Assembly (NCBI GenBank): GCA_033675265.1
Contig: JAUJYZ010000989.1
Coordinates: forward strand, 1-64,000
Direction of reading: 5' to 3'
Origin: Actinostola sp. cb2023
Taxonomy: Eukaryota; Cnidaria; Anthozoa; Actiniaria; Actinostolidae
Length of the DNA stretch: 64,000 nucleotides
The translations under genes were made by a program, and so were the position numbers. Position 1 is the stretch's first letter; each line of letters opens with the position of its first letter. The notes beneath the pieces were generated by a model. The model saw only the letters and a list, made by a program, of their open reading frames with translations, made no database searches and was not told the origin of the DNA. Of this stretch, positions 62,486 to 64,000 are shown piece by piece.

Positions 62486-62622
62486 AACAACGTAGACAAT
62501 GTACCCTGTGATCTTCCAAGTTACACAAGTGACGATGACACAACTTCCAACTTTTTACAGTCAAGTGTTCCAAGAATAAGCTGCTGGGTTCCTGGTGCAC
62601 ACAATAAAACAAAAGAAGAGTA
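62486..62622 (+). CDS. Possible alternative last exon of the divergent gene
   Basis: Open from acceptor CCTCACAG to TAA, encoding NNVDNVPCDLPSYTSDDDTT and SCWVPGAHNKTKEE, similar in composition to the preceding exons. An AATAAA overlaps its end (about 62604). Joining it to exon 6 in frame is not clean, so it may be a separate isoform. Confidence 0.4.
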
Positions 62623-62827
62623 ATTCCTACAAAACCTTAACTAACTCTATACAATGCACATTGTAAAATTGAATTAAAAGTAGAACCCCTCGGCTTGGCC
62701 GAGTCAAATACCAGTAAGTCTACAGTATAACATGACGTGTGCATATGAAGGTTTGGTATGTCTCGTAGCTGCTTACAAGATCTGTTGTGGAAGGTTTTCA
62801 CTATCACCACACGGTGACGCAAGCATA

Positions 62828-63030
62828 GAGTCGTTTTCGTATGAGTGGGAAACCTACGGCACGGAGTTACGGTCATGGTACGGAATCGAAGACATTGTAT
62901 TCAACCAATCACAGCGCGCGAAATCATTTCTCAGCCAATCAGAATGCTTGGATACGGCATGATGATGGCGCGATACGGTCACGGTGCGAACCGCACCGTA
63001 ACTACTTCCCACTCATACATAAACGACTCT
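62828..63030. mobile_element. MITE of the GAGTCGTTTTCGTATGAG family
   Basis: Ends GAGTCGTTTTCGTATGAGTG and the inverted CACTCATACATAAACGACTC. The interior is very close to the copy at 36,343, including AACCAATCACAGCGCGC. Confidence 0.85.
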
Positions 63031-63307
63031 TATAAGCGCAAACACTACAGTAGAGGGAGTAGAGGCCTTATGTCACTGTGAAAACGGGGCCCGACGCCAA
63101 GCATGAACGCGAATATCATAATGTTTCCACTTTCCTTATGCTTTTCGTCGGCCCGTTTTCATACAACACAACGTTCCTTCACTTATACTTGCTTCGTAGT
63201 GAAAGAATGGCTTTATCAAGGGAAGGGAACATCACTGTCTGATTTTCTCTCCTTTCACTTGGATATTTTATAAAATATGTAACCATTAATATGAAATTAA
63301 GTGCAGT
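63031..63307. other. Non-coding stretch
   Basis: Nothing recognised. Confidence 0.4.
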
Positions 63308-63803
63308 AATAAGCCACTTCACGCTGTCGTCCGCCATTTTGAATTGGGACAAGCGCGGCAAAATTAATAGAAATCTGGATCACTTTGATTTTCCATAACT
63401 CCGCTCGATTTCGTTGGATTTTTAAAAACTTTCCATTTTAAGAAAATATATTTTCTTTGTTATTTATGACCTATAATATGATGGGTATTTGAAGGCTACA
63501 AATCGAGAAAAAAGTTTTTTTGTTTTCAAAATAAAACGTTTGGCACGTGAATATGCAAATTAGCTCGAAATTTTAAGATACATTCGTGAAAAGAAGATCG
63601 TAAAAGGTACTTAAAAAACCTACATTGGTCTTATTTTCAGTCCAACAACTGGTATACATGCCTGCTGATTATCGAAGTTTAAATTTTGAAAATCCAACAA
63701 AATCGAGCGGAGTTACGGCATATCAAAGTGATCCAGATTTCAATACATTTTGACGCGTTTGTCCCAATTCAAAATGGCGGACGAAAGCGTGAAGTGGCTT
63801 ATT
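63308..63803. mobile_element. Inverted-repeat element, about 0.5 kb
   Basis: AATAAGCCACTTCACGC at 63308 is inverted at 63803. The arms extend about 110 bp and include GTCCGCCATTTTGAATTGGG and GATTTTCCATAACTCCGCTC. No coding frame. Confidence 0.82.
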
Positions 63804-64000
63804 GGGTGTCAATCCTCTTTACGAAGTGTTGTCGAATAGAACAAATTTCGTACGACTGTGAAAAATCACGGCACACTGATATGCCGCTTTTCAGTCATAC
63901 GAAATCTACTCTACCACTGACGCACGCGCACTGCAAATGAGACTGTAGTTACAACAATAATTTATTCCTCTGTATATTTAGTATTGCAATATTCAAAATG

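Overview
The window looks like a nuclear scaffold of a cnidarian, most likely an anthozoan (coral or anemone). This is inferred from an intron-rich animal mitochondrial gene, an intronless class A GPCR, a high density of short non-autonomous DNA transposons, and a Polinton of the sort common in cnidarian genomes. The species cannot be read from the sequence. No rRNA, intact tRNA or CRISPR array was seen.

Layout. 1-24.3 kb is gene-poor and AT-rich: foldback and TIR elements, several minisatellites, and one element with split direct repeats (17.1-19.7 kb). 24,780-25,892 (+) is a complete single-exon GPCR. 26.5-33.9 kb is again repeats, including nested transposons and a U6 snRNA fragment. 34,319-59,671 (-) is a complete ETFA gene (electron transfer flavoprotein alpha) that I assembled from 13 exons with consistent splice sites and phases, giving a 337-residue product. 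59,962-62,343 or beyond (+) is a second multi-exon gene, product not recognised, divergent from ETFA across 290 bp. 63.3-63.8 kb is another inverted-repeat element.

The main feature is a 17-kb Polinton/Maverick (40,159-57,199) inside ETFA intron 6. It has TIRs of about 820 bp and a 5-bp AATAT direct repeat at its borders. It carries a four-piece family B DNA polymerase, a frameshifted retrovirus-type integrase, a frameshifted packaging ATPase, an intact major capsid protein, a likely minor capsid protein, and a run of small membrane or coiled-coil proteins. Most are on the minus strand, each preceded by an AT-only TATA-like spacer. I found no adenain-type protease. Nine reading-frame breaks contrast with near-identical TIRs. 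A 1.9-kb insertion ended by CCTAGGAATT repeats cuts the 3' end of the polymerase gene. The same ETFA locus carries a 17-bp minisatellite of more than 100 copies, a 45-bp satellite and several MITEs, so it is about 25 kb long for a 1-kb coding sequence.

Long open frames at 34.5-37 kb, 23.3-24.3 kb, 18.1-18.5 kb and 60.4-61 kb come from tandem repeats and are not genes.
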